A DNA stretch of 9,955 nt from positions 1-9,955 of the forward strand of contig CAIVOR010000286.1 of the NCBI GenBank assembly GCA_903907615.1. Direction: 5' to 3'. Every line of letters begins with the position of its first letter. The first letter of the stretch is position 1. The translations under genes were made by a program, and so were the position numbers. This DNA is from an uncultured Microbacteriaceae bacterium (lineage in GTDB: Bacteria; Actinomycetota; Actinomycetes; Actinomycetales; Microbacteriaceae). A model generated the notes under the pieces. That model was not told where the DNA came from. It saw only the letters and a list, made by a program, of their open reading frames with translations, and did not search any database. Positions 1-8,296 of the stretch are shown piece by piece.

Positions 1-195
1 GAAGTCCACGGAATCCTTCGCCACACCCTGCACGACGACTGCGGCAGTGAGCCCTCGACCGTTACCCAGGGTTACGCGTTCTCCCGCGCGCAAGCGCGAG
101 ACGGTGGCCGCATGGCGTCCCTCCGACCCGCCGAGAGCGACACGTTCTCCCACGGCCAGCGCGGTGATTGTTTCGTCAATAAAAAAGTGGGCCAT
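1..195 (-). CDS. rsmE: 16S rRNA (uracil-1498-N3)-methyltransferase RsmE, N-terminal part
   Basis: Only the first 65 codons are visible; the gene continues past the left edge. Translation starts MAHFFIDE and then shows a basic Gly-containing pattern (VALGG, GRHAATVSRLRAGERV, LGNGRG). This matches the PUA-like N-terminal domain of RsmE, which has a conserved His followed by V-x-R-x-x-x-G-[DE]. The family methylates N3 of U1498 in 16S rRNA using SAM; the SPOUT catalytic domain would be C-terminal and is not in the window. The ATG at 195 is chosen because it gives the family-typical N-terminus and follows a GAG seven bases upstream. The gene begins 17 bp after the dnaJ2 stop codon, so it is probably the third gene of the hrcA-dnaJ2-rsmE operon. 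The dnaJ2-rsmE order is common in actinobacteria. Confidence 0.85.
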   Translation of the reverse strand, partial: MAHFFIDETITALAVGERVALGGSEGRHAATVSRLRAGERVTLGNGRGLTAAVVVQGVAKDSVDF

Positions 196-212
196 TGATG
201 AACTCGGTCCGG

Positions 213-1313
213 TTAGAGGAATCGGTCGCGAAGCTTGGCAAAGAGGCCCTGCTGGAAAGTCGACAGCACGGGTGGTTGTGGTTTGCGAGAGGCGGCAAAA
301 GAGGCAATCATCTCTTTCTCTTTTGCCGACAGCTTGGTGGGCGTCAGCACGTGCAGCCCCACGCGCAGATCGCCGCGGCCGTTTCCGCGCAGACGTCCGA
401 TTCCGCGATCCTTGATGACGAGCACGTCAGCGCTCTGCGCACCCGGCCTAATCTCGAGCTCCACGGGTCCGTCCAGCGCATCGAACGTGAACGTTGTGCC
501 GAGGATGGCGTCGGTCATGGCAACGTCGACGGTGCACAGCAGGTCGTCCTTGAGCCGGCTGAAGGTGTCGTTGTGGCGAACGGAAATTTCGATGTAGAGG
601 TCACCGTGCGGACCGCCGGCCTGCCCGGCCTCGCCGCTTCCCGCGAGGTGCAGGCGCACACCACTGTCGACTCCGGCCGGAACATCGATGGTGACCGTGC
701 GACGCGCGCGCACGCGGCCGTGGCCCTGGCACGACGTACACGGCGTGGCAATGACCGTTCCGAACCCCCGACACGAGCCACAGGGCGACTGCGTCATCAC
801 GTTGCCCAACAGCGAACGAACGGTTCTACTGATCATTCCCGCGCCACCGCAGATGTCACAGGTGACGGGCGACGTGCCGGGCTGGCAGCAGGTGCCGTTA
901 CACGTCTCACACAGCGCGGCCGTGTCGAACTCAATCTCCTTTTCGACTCCGGCAATCACATCGGCGAGATCGACCTCGATGCGTAGCAGGGCATCCTGTC
1001 CGCGCTCACTCCGCGAGCGGGGGCCACGGGACGACTGACCTCCACCAAAGAACGTCGAGAAGATGTCGCCAAAGTCGGCGAATCCCCCGCCGCCGCCGAA
1101 TCCGCCGCTGTCGCCACCGCGGTCGTAGTTGTCGCGCGAGACGGGGTCGCTCAGCACCTCATAGGCGTGCGTCACCAGCTTGAAACGTTCCTGTGCTTCC
1201 TCGTCGGGGTTAACGTCGGGATGCAGTTCGCGCGCAAGGCGACGGTAAGCCTTCTTAATGTCGTCGCTCGAGGCATCGCGCGATACGCCCAGTACTTCGT
1301 AGTGATCAGCCAC
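213..1313 (-). CDS. dnaJ: Chaperone protein DnaJ (DnaJ2 type, hrcA-linked)
   Basis: 366 aa Hsp40 co-chaperone that stimulates DnaK ATPase and delivers unfolded substrates in the cytoplasm. The J domain (about residues 3-65) has the HPD motif at 31-33. A Gly/Phe-rich linker (about 66-92) contains DIF. The zinc-binding domain has four cysteine repeats at 135-142, 152-159, 178-185 and 192-199, followed by the C-terminal substrate-binding region ending LRDRFL. The first repeat is CETCNGTC followed by a further Cys, so the last Gly of the usual CxxCxGxG is Cys142; the other three repeats are canonical. The GTG start at 1313 gives the standard [11 protein letters not shown]-terminus. The ribosome binding site is only a weak purine run. 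The gene lies 66 bp downstream of hrcA and 17 bp upstream of rsmE. The hrcA linkage marks it as the DnaJ2 paralogue of actinobacteria, distinct from the dnaK-grpE-linked DnaJ1. CIRCE control through the hrcA promoter is inferred. Confidence 0.96.
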   Translation of the reverse strand: MADHYEVLGVSRDASSDDIKKAYRRLARELHPDVNPDEEAQERFKLVTHAYEVLSDPVSRDNYDRGGDSGGFGGGGGFADFGDIFSTFFGGGQSSRGPRSRSERGQDALLRIEVDLADVIAGVEKEIEFDTAALCETCNGTCCQPGTSPVTCDICGGAGMISRTVRSLLGNVMTQSPCGSCRGFGTVIATPCTSCQGHGRVRARRTVTIDVPAGVDSGVRLHLAGSGEAGQAGGPHGDLYIEISVRHNDTFSRLKDDLLCTVDVAMTDAILGTTFTFDALDGPVELEIRPGAQSADVLVIKDRGIGRLRGNGRGDLRVGLHVLTPTKLSAKEKEMIASFAASRKPQPPVLSTFQQGLFAKLRDRFL

Positions 1314-1379
1314 CGAGATTCTTTTCTGTGTCGTTGTGCGTGAGGGGAAGCTTGCTGAGGGAGTGTGATGTGTCGGGGA

Positions 1380-2393
1380 TCAGGCGTCGAGGATGCGCGA
1401 GAGGTAGTTGGCCACCGCGCGCACCGCCGCCATGTTGCCGGAGTAGTCCATGCGCGTGGGGCCAATGACGCCCACACGTGAGACCTCACCCAAGCTTGTA
1501 TAGCCGCTGGCTACGAGGCTGGCCTCGCGGAAATCCTGTGACTCGTGCTCCGCGCCAATGCTCACCGAGACCTCACTGGCCTCCTGACCCATTTCGGTCA
1601 GCAATTTGAGCACGGTGACCTGTTCCTCAATGGCATCGAGCAGTGGATAGATGCTGCCCTGAAAATCGTGTTCGGTGCGCACGAGATTTCCGGCGCCCGC
1701 CATGACGAGGCGCTGTTGGCGGTTGGCGGCCACCTGATCGGCGAGTGCCGCCCCCACACGCGCCGACGCCTCGGTGAGCGCTGGTGCCAACTCGGGGGCT
1801 GCGGCCAGCGCGTCGGCGATCTCGCTGAGCTGTCGCCCGGCCACTGCTGAATTAATGCGCGATCGAAGTTGGGTGATTTCCTCTTCGGTGAGGTCGCGTT
1901 CGGTCTCCACCATGCGTTGCTCCACGCGACCGTTGTCGGTGATGAGCACGCTCATCAGACGAGAATTACCCATGCTGACCAGCTCCACGTGCTTCACACG
2001 GGCACCGCTCAGCGACGGATACTCGACCACGGCCACCTGGTTGGTCAATTGCGCCAGCAATCGAACGGTGTGGGCGAGCAGCGCGTCGACGTCATCCGAT
2101 TCGTTGAGAACGCGCTCGATGGCCAGCCTCTGAGCTCCGCTCAGTGTTTTGACGTCAGTCAGGTTGTCAACGAAGACGCGATATCCCTTATCGGTGGGGA
2201 TGCGTCCACTCGAGGTGTGCGGCGCGGTAATCAGAAGCTCGTCTTCAAGGAGCGACATATCATTGCGGATCGTGGCGGCAGAGACGCCAAACGCGTGACG
2301 ATCGGCAATCGACTTTGACCCCACCGGTTCACGCGACGAGACGTAGTCCTGCACGATGACACGCAACACATCGAGGCCACGTTGAGAAACCAT
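1380..2393 (-). CDS. hrcA: Heat-inducible transcription repressor HrcA
   Basis: 337 aa repressor that binds CIRCE operators and shuts off chaperone genes; GroEL normally helps keep it active. The N-terminal winged helix is clear: PVGSKSI at 23-29, GVSAATIRNDM at 36-46 and the wing/linker PHTSSGRIPTDKGYR at 58-72. The GAF-like dimerisation domain and the inserted dimerising domain follow, and the C-terminus ends NYLSRILDA. Length agrees with the family (about 340 aa). The reading frame is open a further 14 codons upstream to a GTG at 2435, but that start lies inside the CIRCE operator. I choose the ATG at 2393 because it gives the family N-terminus MVSQRGLDVLR and has an AGGTGGG Shine-Dalgarno five bases upstream. 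First gene of the operon with dnaJ2, and autoregulated through the adjacent CIRCE. Confidence 0.97.
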   Translation of the reverse strand: MVSQRGLDVLRVIVQDYVSSREPVGSKSIADRHAFGVSAATIRNDMSLLEDELLITAPHTSSGRIPTDKGYRVFVDNLTDVKTLSGAQRLAIERVLNESDDVDALLAHTVRLLAQLTNQVAVVEYPSLSGARVKHVELVSMGNSRLMSVLITDNGRVEQRMVETERDLTEEEITQLRSRINSAVAGRQLSEIADALAAAPELAPALTEASARVGAALADQVAANRQQRLVMAGAGNLVRTEHDFQGSIYPLLDAIEEQVTVLKLLTEMGQEASEVSVSIGAEHESQDFREASLVASGYTSLGEVSRVGVIGPTRMDYSGNMAAVRAVANYLSRILDA

Positions 2394-2398
2394 GCGAA

Positions 2399-2405
2399 CC
2401 CACCT
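2399..2405 (-). promoter_or_regulatory. Ribosome binding site deciding the hrcA start
   Basis: On the minus strand the sequence AGGTGGG stands five bases before the ATG at 2393. It is one mismatch from the AGGAGG core. It supports the internal ATG over the upstream in-frame GTG at 2435, which would place coding sequence across the operator. Confidence 0.7.
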
Positions 2406-2428
2406 GCCTTCCTGTTGCGCGAGTGCGA

Positions 2429-2455
2429 TTGGCACTCACTACGTCTGAGTGCCAA
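2429..2455. promoter_or_regulatory. CIRCE operator (HrcA binding site)
   Basis: A perfect inverted repeat: TTGGCACTC (2429-2437), a 9-base spacer (2438-2446, ACTACGTCT) and GAGTGCCAA (2447-2455). The 9-9-9 architecture and the core GCACTC-N9-GAGTGC are those of CIRCE; the consensus TTAGCACTC differs at one base per arm. It sits 36 bases upstream of the hrcA start codon, as expected for autoregulation of hrcA-dnaJ2. An extra GAGTGC half-site lies next to it at 2421-2426. Confidence 0.95.
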
Positions 2456-2460
2456 TATTA
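2455..2460 (-). promoter_or_regulatory. Candidate -10 element of the hrcA promoter
   Basis: TAATAT on the minus strand abuts and shares one base with the CIRCE. Transcription would start near 2448, inside the operator, which fits a repressor that blocks initiation. I see no good -35 hexamer at the right distance (2477-2483 reads AGATTTC on the minus strand), so the assignment is weak. Confidence 0.35.
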
Positions 2461-2487
2461 CCGGTTTGAGATTGGGGAAATCTTTGC

Positions 2488-2516
2488 TTGCCCTGCCCCA
2501 GAAACAGGACTAATTT
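2488..2516 (+). promoter_or_regulatory. Candidate promoter of the DUF4870 gene
   Basis: TTGCCC at 2488-2493, a 17-base spacer and TAATTT at 2511-2516 resemble a housekeeping-sigma promoter. The start would be near 2523, giving a leader of about 32 bases before the ATG at 2555. A GAGTGCC sequence (2517-2523), identical to part of a CIRCE arm, lies directly after the -10. Confidence 0.5.
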
Positions 2517-2554
2517 GAGTGCCCTGAACATCCACACAACTCGAAAGGTATGGA

Positions 2555-2905
2555 ATGTCAAACGCACAACCCAAACTGTCAAAAGTCGAAGAACAGAACT
2601 TCACCTCACTCGGTAACATCCTGGGCATCGTCATTGGATTCATCTCGCCCCTCATCTTCTGGCTGATCTACAAGGACCGCAGCAAGTTCCTTGACACCAA
2701 CCTGAAGAGCGCCCTCAACTTTCAGTTGACCATGATTGTCGCTTGGGTTGCCGCGGGAATCCTGACCGCCGTATCCTTCGGGATCCTGTCGATCCTCTAC
2801 GTCGCCATCGGCGTGCTCATCCTCATCTTCTGCATCCTTGCTTTTGTGAAGACCCGCAACGGCGAGGACTACAAGTACCCAATGTCGATTCCCTTCATCA
2901 AGTAG
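2555..2905 (+). CDS. DUF4870 domain-containing small membrane protein
   Basis: 116 aa membrane protein of unknown function. It matches the DUF4870 pattern: a first hydrophobic segment LGNILGIVIGF...WLIY (about 19-39), a basic loop KDRSKFLD, the conserved ALNFQLT (53-59), then two hydrophobic stretches (about 60-75 and 77-98), and the family ending NGEDYKYPMSIPFIK. A short charged N-terminus precedes the first helix and no cleavable signal peptide is seen. The start is supported by GAAAGG at 2543-2548, six bases before the ATG at 2555. The gene is monocistronic by position: divergent from hrcA, convergent with hemW, with only 26 bases between it and the hemW stop. It shares its upstream region with the CIRCE-controlled hrcA promoter, but no functional link to heat shock is shown. 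I know of no assigned biochemical role for this family. Confidence 0.9.
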   Translation: MSNAQPKLSKVEEQNFTSLGNILGIVIGFISPLIFWLIYKDRSKFLDTNLKSALNFQLTMIVAWVAAGILTAVSFGILSILYVAIGVLILIFCILAFVKTRNGEDYKYPMSIPFIK

Positions 2906-2931
2906 GGCGCCCGTCACGGAGGCGTGAGTCG

Positions 2932-4149
2932 TCAGTCGCTTGTTTCGACGAGTCGACGAACCACTTCATCCGCACGTAGCCGTCCGTTCCGCGTCAACAC
3001 CAGTTGACCGGTTCGGGCGGCTTCGTCGTTAAGCAGGCCGGTCTCGACCAATTCGGTGACCGTGGCGATGTTGACCGCGCCCGCAGCAACACCCTCGCTC
3101 ACCCGCAGCCCCAACATCAGTCGTTCGAGCTCACGCTCTTCGGCGGTAGGAACCTCGTAGCCCGCCGCCGGCGTGATGCCAGACGTGAGGAGCCGTTCAT
3201 ACTCAGCTGGATGTTTGACGTTCCACCAGCGCGCCCCAGCAACGTGAGAGTGGGCACCCGGACCAAAACCCCACCAGTCGTGACCGCGCCAGTAGGCGAG
3301 GTTGTGTTGCGAGCGGGTCTCCGCAGTGCGCGACCAGTTGCTGATCTCGTACCACTCGAGACCGGCCGACGCAAAAATGTCGTCAGCCATCTCATACATG
3401 TCGGCGTGCAGGTCGTCGTCAACCGCCGCAATTTCTCCCCGGCGAATGCGGCGCTCGAGAGCAGTGCCCTCCTCGACAATCAGGGCGTACGCCGACACGT
3501 GGTCCACCCCCCACTCGAGCACAGCATCGAGCGATCGGCGCCAATCGTCGAGTGACTCCCCCGGCGTGCCGTAGATGAGATCGATACTCACGTTGAGGCC
3601 TGCCGAACGCGCGGCAGTGATGACATCACCGACACGTTCGGGATCGTGCGTGCGATCGAGAGTAGCGAGGACATGCGGGACCACCGACTGCACCCCAAAG
3701 CTGACTCGCGTGAAGCCGCCCGCCGCCAGCTCCTCGAGGTACGCCAGATCAACGGAATCGGGATTAGCCTCTGTGGTGATCTCGGCGTGGTCCGATATCC
3801 CGAAGCGAGACGCAAGATTTTCACGCATGGCTATGAGTTCGTGCGCCGGCAGGAGCGTGGGGGTTCCCCCGCCAAAGAAAACGGTGTGCAGTGGGCGTAG
3901 GCCGCCGGCCTCGCCCACAACGCGGTGGGCCAGTTCAATCTCCCGCGCCACCACCTCAACGTAGGTGTCGCGGCGCGACCCGCGCAGTTCATCACTCGTA
4001 TAGGTGTTGAAGTCGCAGTAGCCGCAGCGCACGCGACAGTAGGGAACGTGCACATCAGCAGACAGCGGAGTCGCGACGTTCGGCGTGATTCCCGCGGGAA
4101 GGCTTCCGTCGGGAGCGGGTCGTCGACCCTCGGGGAGCGGACCGGCCAC
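2932..4149 (-). CDS. hemW: Heme chaperone HemW (radical SAM, HemN-like)
   Basis: 405 aa radical SAM protein. Family knowledge: HemW binds heme and transfers it to respiratory enzymes; it was long annotated as oxygen-independent coproporphyrinogen III oxidase. The iron-sulfur motif CRVRCGYC gives Cys38, Cys42 and Cys45, and it is followed by DF rather than the extra Cys of true HemN, which favours HemW. GGGTP at 93-97 is the SAM-binding glycine motif. The HemN C-terminal region is present (HNLAYWRGHDWWGFGPGAHSH, then a winged C-terminal part ending RRLVETSD). The frame is open upstream to 4356, but that portion is Arg/Pro-rich and overlaps the DUF1990 gene. I choose the GTG at 4149, which overlaps the DUF1990 stop by one base and gives the usual family length. 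Last gene of the lepA-DUF1990-hemW cluster. Confidence 0.93.
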   Translation of the reverse strand: MAGPLPEGRRPAPDGSLPAGITPNVATPLSADVHVPYCRVRCGYCDFNTYTSDELRGSRRDTYVEVVAREIELAHRVVGEAGGLRPLHTVFFGGGTPTLLPAHELIAMRENLASRFGISDHAEITTEANPDSVDLAYLEELAAGGFTRVSFGVQSVVPHVLATLDRTHDPERVGDVITAARSAGLNVSIDLIYGTPGESLDDWRRSLDAVLEWGVDHVSAYALIVEEGTALERRIRRGEIAAVDDDLHADMYEMADDIFASAGLEWYEISNWSRTAETRSQHNLAYWRGHDWWGFGPGAHSHVAGARWWNVKHPAEYERLLTSGITPAAGYEVPTAEERELERLMLGLRVSEGVAAGAVNIATVTELVETGLLNDEAARTGQLVLTRNGRLRADEVVRRLVETSD

Positions 4150-4858
4150 TAGTCGGCCGAAGAGCCCGGCTCGGTGGCGTCGCGCATCTCGGCGTCTTCG
4201 CCGGCCACGGTTTCGCGTGCGTGGGCCACTCGGGCCGGATTCAGGCCTCGGGCGAGACGGCCGCGAACGCGGGACAGAACGAGTAAGACCAGCGGGAACA
4301 GCAGGCGCGACGACCGGGCTTCGCCGGGAGCCACAACCTGAACGACCCGCGACCACACGGTGTCGTCTTCGTGATATTCAATGCCAATGAGGAACTCGCC
4401 CACAAACGGCTCCGTGTCGAGCGTTCCGAGCGACACCGAGACCACGTTGAGTTCGCGCGTTACGGAAACGACACGAAAGTGCCGTTCGCGTCGCTTGACC
4501 GATCGTCCCCACAGAATGGTGACCACGTCACCGGGGGTGATGAAGCCTCGGCCGTCGGCGGCGTAGACCACTTCACCCGTGGTCTTGTTTGTGTGAAAGG
4601 CCGTAGCTCCCGCCCCGGCGTAGCCACCCTCGGTCGAACGTTCGACGTGCTCGAGACGAAATCCGGCGGCGTCGATCATGCGCCATGACAGGAGATTTTC
4701 TTCGCACCACTCGAAGCGCTGCTCTCCGCTTCCGATGTGCCAGGTCGTGGCCGAGGCACGGAAACCTCGGGGCGGGTACGCGAGAACATCAGGCGCCGCC
4801 GTCGCTCCGACAGCCGCGTAAGACACGGCCGCGTCTCTGAACGTTGCTCGGCGCCGCA

Positions 4859-4859
<1 letters not shown>
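4149..4859 (-). CDS. DUF1990 family protein
   Basis: 236 aa protein of unknown function. It carries DUF1990 hallmarks: SYAAVGAT at 13-20, the PPRGFR segment at 29-34, an IGSGEQRFEW glycine motif near 42-51, LLSWRM at 56-61, and a later VVYAADGRGF strand region. A short hydrophobic stretch LLFPLVLLVL lies near the C-terminus, followed by an Arg-rich helix and an acidic tail; it is too short to call a membrane span with confidence. No signal peptide or catalytic motif is recognised. The GTG start at 4859 overlaps the lepA TAG stop by one base, and its own TAG stop overlaps the hemW GTG in the same way, so translation of the three genes is probably coupled. Context gives no clear function; it sits between a translation factor and a heme chaperone. 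Confidence 0.85.
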
Positions 4860-6709
<1,850 letters not shown>

Positions 6710-6743
6710 GACGCTCAAGTCTCCCACGACTTAACCCGCGGTT

Positions 6744-6772
6744 TTCGCACAATGCCCGCCAACTGATAGCCT
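6744..6772 (+). promoter_or_regulatory. Candidate rpsT promoter
   Basis: TTCGCA (6744-6749), a 17-base spacer and an extended -10 TG-A-TAGCCT (TG at 6764-6765, hexamer 6767-6772). Hexamer matches are moderate. The predicted start near 6779 would give a leader of about 125 bases. No better plus-strand promoter was found between lepA and rpsT. Confidence 0.35.
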
Positions 6773-6782
6773 GAACACAGAC

Positions 6783-6808
6783 TTTCGCGGAATCCCACAC
6801 CCGCGAGG
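6783..6808 (+). other. Possible leader stem-loop in the lepA/rpsT intergenic region
   Basis: TCGCGG (6785-6790) and CCGCGA (6801-6806) are exact inverted repeats around a 10-base loop. Two G-U pairs could extend the stem to 8 bp in plus-strand RNA. If the predicted promoters are right, it lies near the 5' end of the rpsT transcript and also inside the lepA leader. No function is known. Confidence 0.35.
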
Positions 6809-6825
6809 TATGTAGAAGGCGCCCC

Positions 6826-6855
6826 TCTATCGCCCGAAACAACCCCGACAGTCAA
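6826..6855 (-). promoter_or_regulatory. Candidate lepA operon promoter
   Basis: Read on the minus strand: TTGACT (6850-6855, five of six bases of the -35 consensus), an 18-base spacer and GATAGA (6826-6831, three of six). Transcription would start near 6819, giving a leader of about 110 bases before the lepA ATG. It is the only good TTGAC-type hexamer on this strand upstream of lepA. Confidence 0.4.
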
Positions 6856-6904
6856 ACTCCACGCTCGCCCTTGTGCGGGACGTGACAAAACGAAGGTAAT
6901 TTCA

Positions 6905-7165
6905 GTGGCAAATATCAAGTCGCAAATCAAGCGCAACCTCACCAACGCCAAGGCGCACGAGCGTAACAAGGCGGTGAAGAGCGAGGTCAAGACCGCCATT
7001 CGCTCGGCACGCACGGCCATCGCCTCGGGCGACAAGGCTGCAGCAGCAGATGCCGTTCGCGTTGCCGGTCGCAAGATCGACAAGGCCGTTAGCAAGGGTG
7101 TTCTGCACAAGAATCAGGGCGCTAACCGCAAGTCGGCTATTGCCGCCAAGGCCGCATCGCTCTAG
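6905..7165 (+). CDS. rpsT: 30S ribosomal protein S20
   Basis: 86 aa basic, Ala/Lys-rich, wholly helical protein that binds 16S rRNA early in 30S assembly. Recognised by [11 protein letters not shown] at the N-terminus, the [13 protein letters not shown] helix (21-33) and the [15 protein letters not shown]-terminal signature. Length is normal for the family. Translation starts at GTG, supported by GAAGG at 6892-6896 eight bases upstream. Monocistronic: divergent from lepA, convergent with holA, with its own strong terminator. S20 is autoregulated at translation in E. coli, where its start codon is also non-ATG; whether the GTG and long leader here serve the same end is unknown. Confidence 0.97.
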   Translation: MANIKSQIKRNLTNAKAHERNKAVKSEVKTAIRSARTAIASGDKAAAADAVRVAGRKIDKAVSKGVLHKNQGANRKSAIAAKAASL

Positions 7166-7195
7166 AGCGAACGCTCGCACAAACGCACTTCTCAA

Positions 7196-7228
7196 CGGTG
7201 TCCCGCTTCGGCGGGGCATCGTTTTTTT
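7196..7228 (+). terminator. Rho-independent terminator of rpsT
   Basis: An 11-bp stem (5' arm 7196-7206, 3' arm 7211-7221, two G-U pairs) is closed by a C(UUCG)G tetraloop at 7207-7210. Seven T follow at 7222-7228. It lies 30 bases after the rpsT stop. On the minus strand there is no T-run after the stem, so it acts mainly on rpsT. The last T-tract bases form part of the holA stop codon. Confidence 0.93.
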
Positions 7229-8255
7229 AAGTCAGCCCGTAATTGGCCACCACATTGACCATGCGCTCCAGGGCATAGACCGGGTCGCGGGTGGCTCCCT
7301 TGACGTTGCCGTCAGCGGCGGCCACCGCAACGATGGCGGCAGCCAGGCCGCCCTCGCTCCAACCGCTCAGGTCGCGTCGGGCTCGGTCAATCTGCCAAGG
7401 CGCCGCCCCAATGGCGCCCGCTAACTCGCCCGACGACCGTCGATCGCCCATGACGCGCGCCATAACGCGCAGCTTGCTCGCGAAGGCCGCCACCATCGGC
7501 ACCGGGTCAGCACCGGACTCCAGCGCATTGCGCAACGAAATGAGGGCATCACCGGGGCGACCCGCAATGGCGATATCGGCTACCCGAAACGCCGTGGCCT
7601 CGGCGCGGCCGCCGTAGTAGGTATCGACATCCCGCTCATCGATATCACCCGAGGTATCGGCCATCAGCTGTTGGCATGCGGCGGCCAACTCTGCACCGTT
7701 CGATGAGAAAGCTGCCACGAGACCGCGCACCGCACCGGGCGTGATGCGCCGGTCACCGGCGTCGAACTCGGCGAGGGCAAACTCGAACTTGGCGTTGTCC
7801 GACTTGAGCTCGTCGACAATCACCTCGATGCCACCGCCGGTGCCCACCCGAATCGTGTCGAGAATCTTCTTGCCCCGAACACCGCCGCCGTGACGCAGCA
7901 CGAGAGTGGTGTCGGCGTCGGGAGCCGAGAGGTAGGAAACCACATCCTCAATGAACTCGTCGGTGCACTTTTCGAGGTTCGTCACACGAATCAAACGCGG
8001 TTCACCAAAGAGTGACGGACTCGCGAGAGTGAGCAACTGCCCGGTGGCATAGGAAGCGGCATCGAGGTCGGACACCTCGAGCGACGGATCTGCCGCTCGC
8101 AATTGCTGGCGGACAGACGTGATGGCGCGTTCGGCAAGAAACTCTTCGGGTCCCGTGACCAACACGACCGTCGCCGGTCGCGCCTCGCGCCAGCCCAGTT
8201 GCGGGATGGCGACGGAGGTCTTGACCTTGCTCGATCGACCCGATGCGGTTGCCAC
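7227..8255 (-). CDS. holA: DNA polymerase III delta subunit HolA
   Basis: 342 aa subunit of the clamp-loader complex; delta opens the beta sliding clamp during DNA replication. The AAA+-like N-terminal domain has the degenerate P-loop region VVLVTGPEEFLAERA (30-44), with no Walker A lysine, as normal for delta. FGEPRLIRV and LVLRHGGGVRGKK follow, then a helical C-terminal collar domain (PVPMVAAFASKLRVM, and a C-terminus with LERMV). Length is usual for the family. The GTG start at 8255 is supported by AAGGA seven bases upstream. The gene begins 41 bp after comEC with no terminator between them, so the two are probably co-transcribed. Convergent with rpsT; its stop overlaps the rpsT terminator. 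Confidence 0.93.
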   Translation of the reverse strand: MATASGRSSKVKTSVAIPQLGWREARPATVVLVTGPEEFLAERAITSVRQQLRAADPSLEVSDLDAASYATGQLLTLASPSLFGEPRLIRVTNLEKCTDEFIEDVVSYLSAPDADTTLVLRHGGGVRGKKILDTIRVGTGGGIEVIVDELKSDNAKFEFALAEFDAGDRRITPGAVRGLVAAFSSNGAELAAACQQLMADTSGDIDERDVDTYYGGRAEATAFRVADIAIAGRPGDALISLRNALESGADPVPMVAAFASKLRVMARVMGDRRSSGELAGAIGAAPWQIDRARRDLSGWSEGGLAAAIVAVAAADGNVKGATRDPVYALERMVNVVANYGLT

Positions 8256-8296
8256 GAAAGATTCCTTAGCCGGTGGTGGACTCTGCCGTGTTTAGC

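Noticed and set aside
195..986. Plus-strand open frame (263 codons) opposite dnaJ
   Set aside because: Antisense to the conserved DnaJ zinc and C-terminal domains, and no family resemblance is seen.
1314..1379. Possible separate promoter or CIRCE in the hrcA-dnaJ gap
   Set aside because: The 66 bases contain no GCACTC-N9-GAGTGC repeat and no convincing -35/-10 pair, so dnaJ is read as part of the hrcA operon.
2394..2435. Upstream GTG start extending hrcA by 14 residues
   Set aside because: The start codon would lie inside the CIRCE operator and lacks a Shine-Dalgarno. The ATG at 2393 has one and gives the family N-terminus.
2905..2931. Possible bidirectional terminator between the DUF4870 gene and hemW
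   Set aside because: TCACG/CGTGA (2914-2918, 2923-2927) gives only a 5-bp stem and there is no T-run on either side, so it does not qualify as a Rho-independent terminator.
4150..4356. 69-residue N-terminal extension of hemW
   Set aside because: It is Arg/Pro-rich, out of frame with and overlapping the DUF1990 gene. The GTG at 4149 gives the normal HemW length.
8256..8296. Possible promoter or terminator between comEC and holA
   Set aside because: The 41 bases show only the holA Shine-Dalgarno. There is no stem with a T-run and no promoter-like pair.
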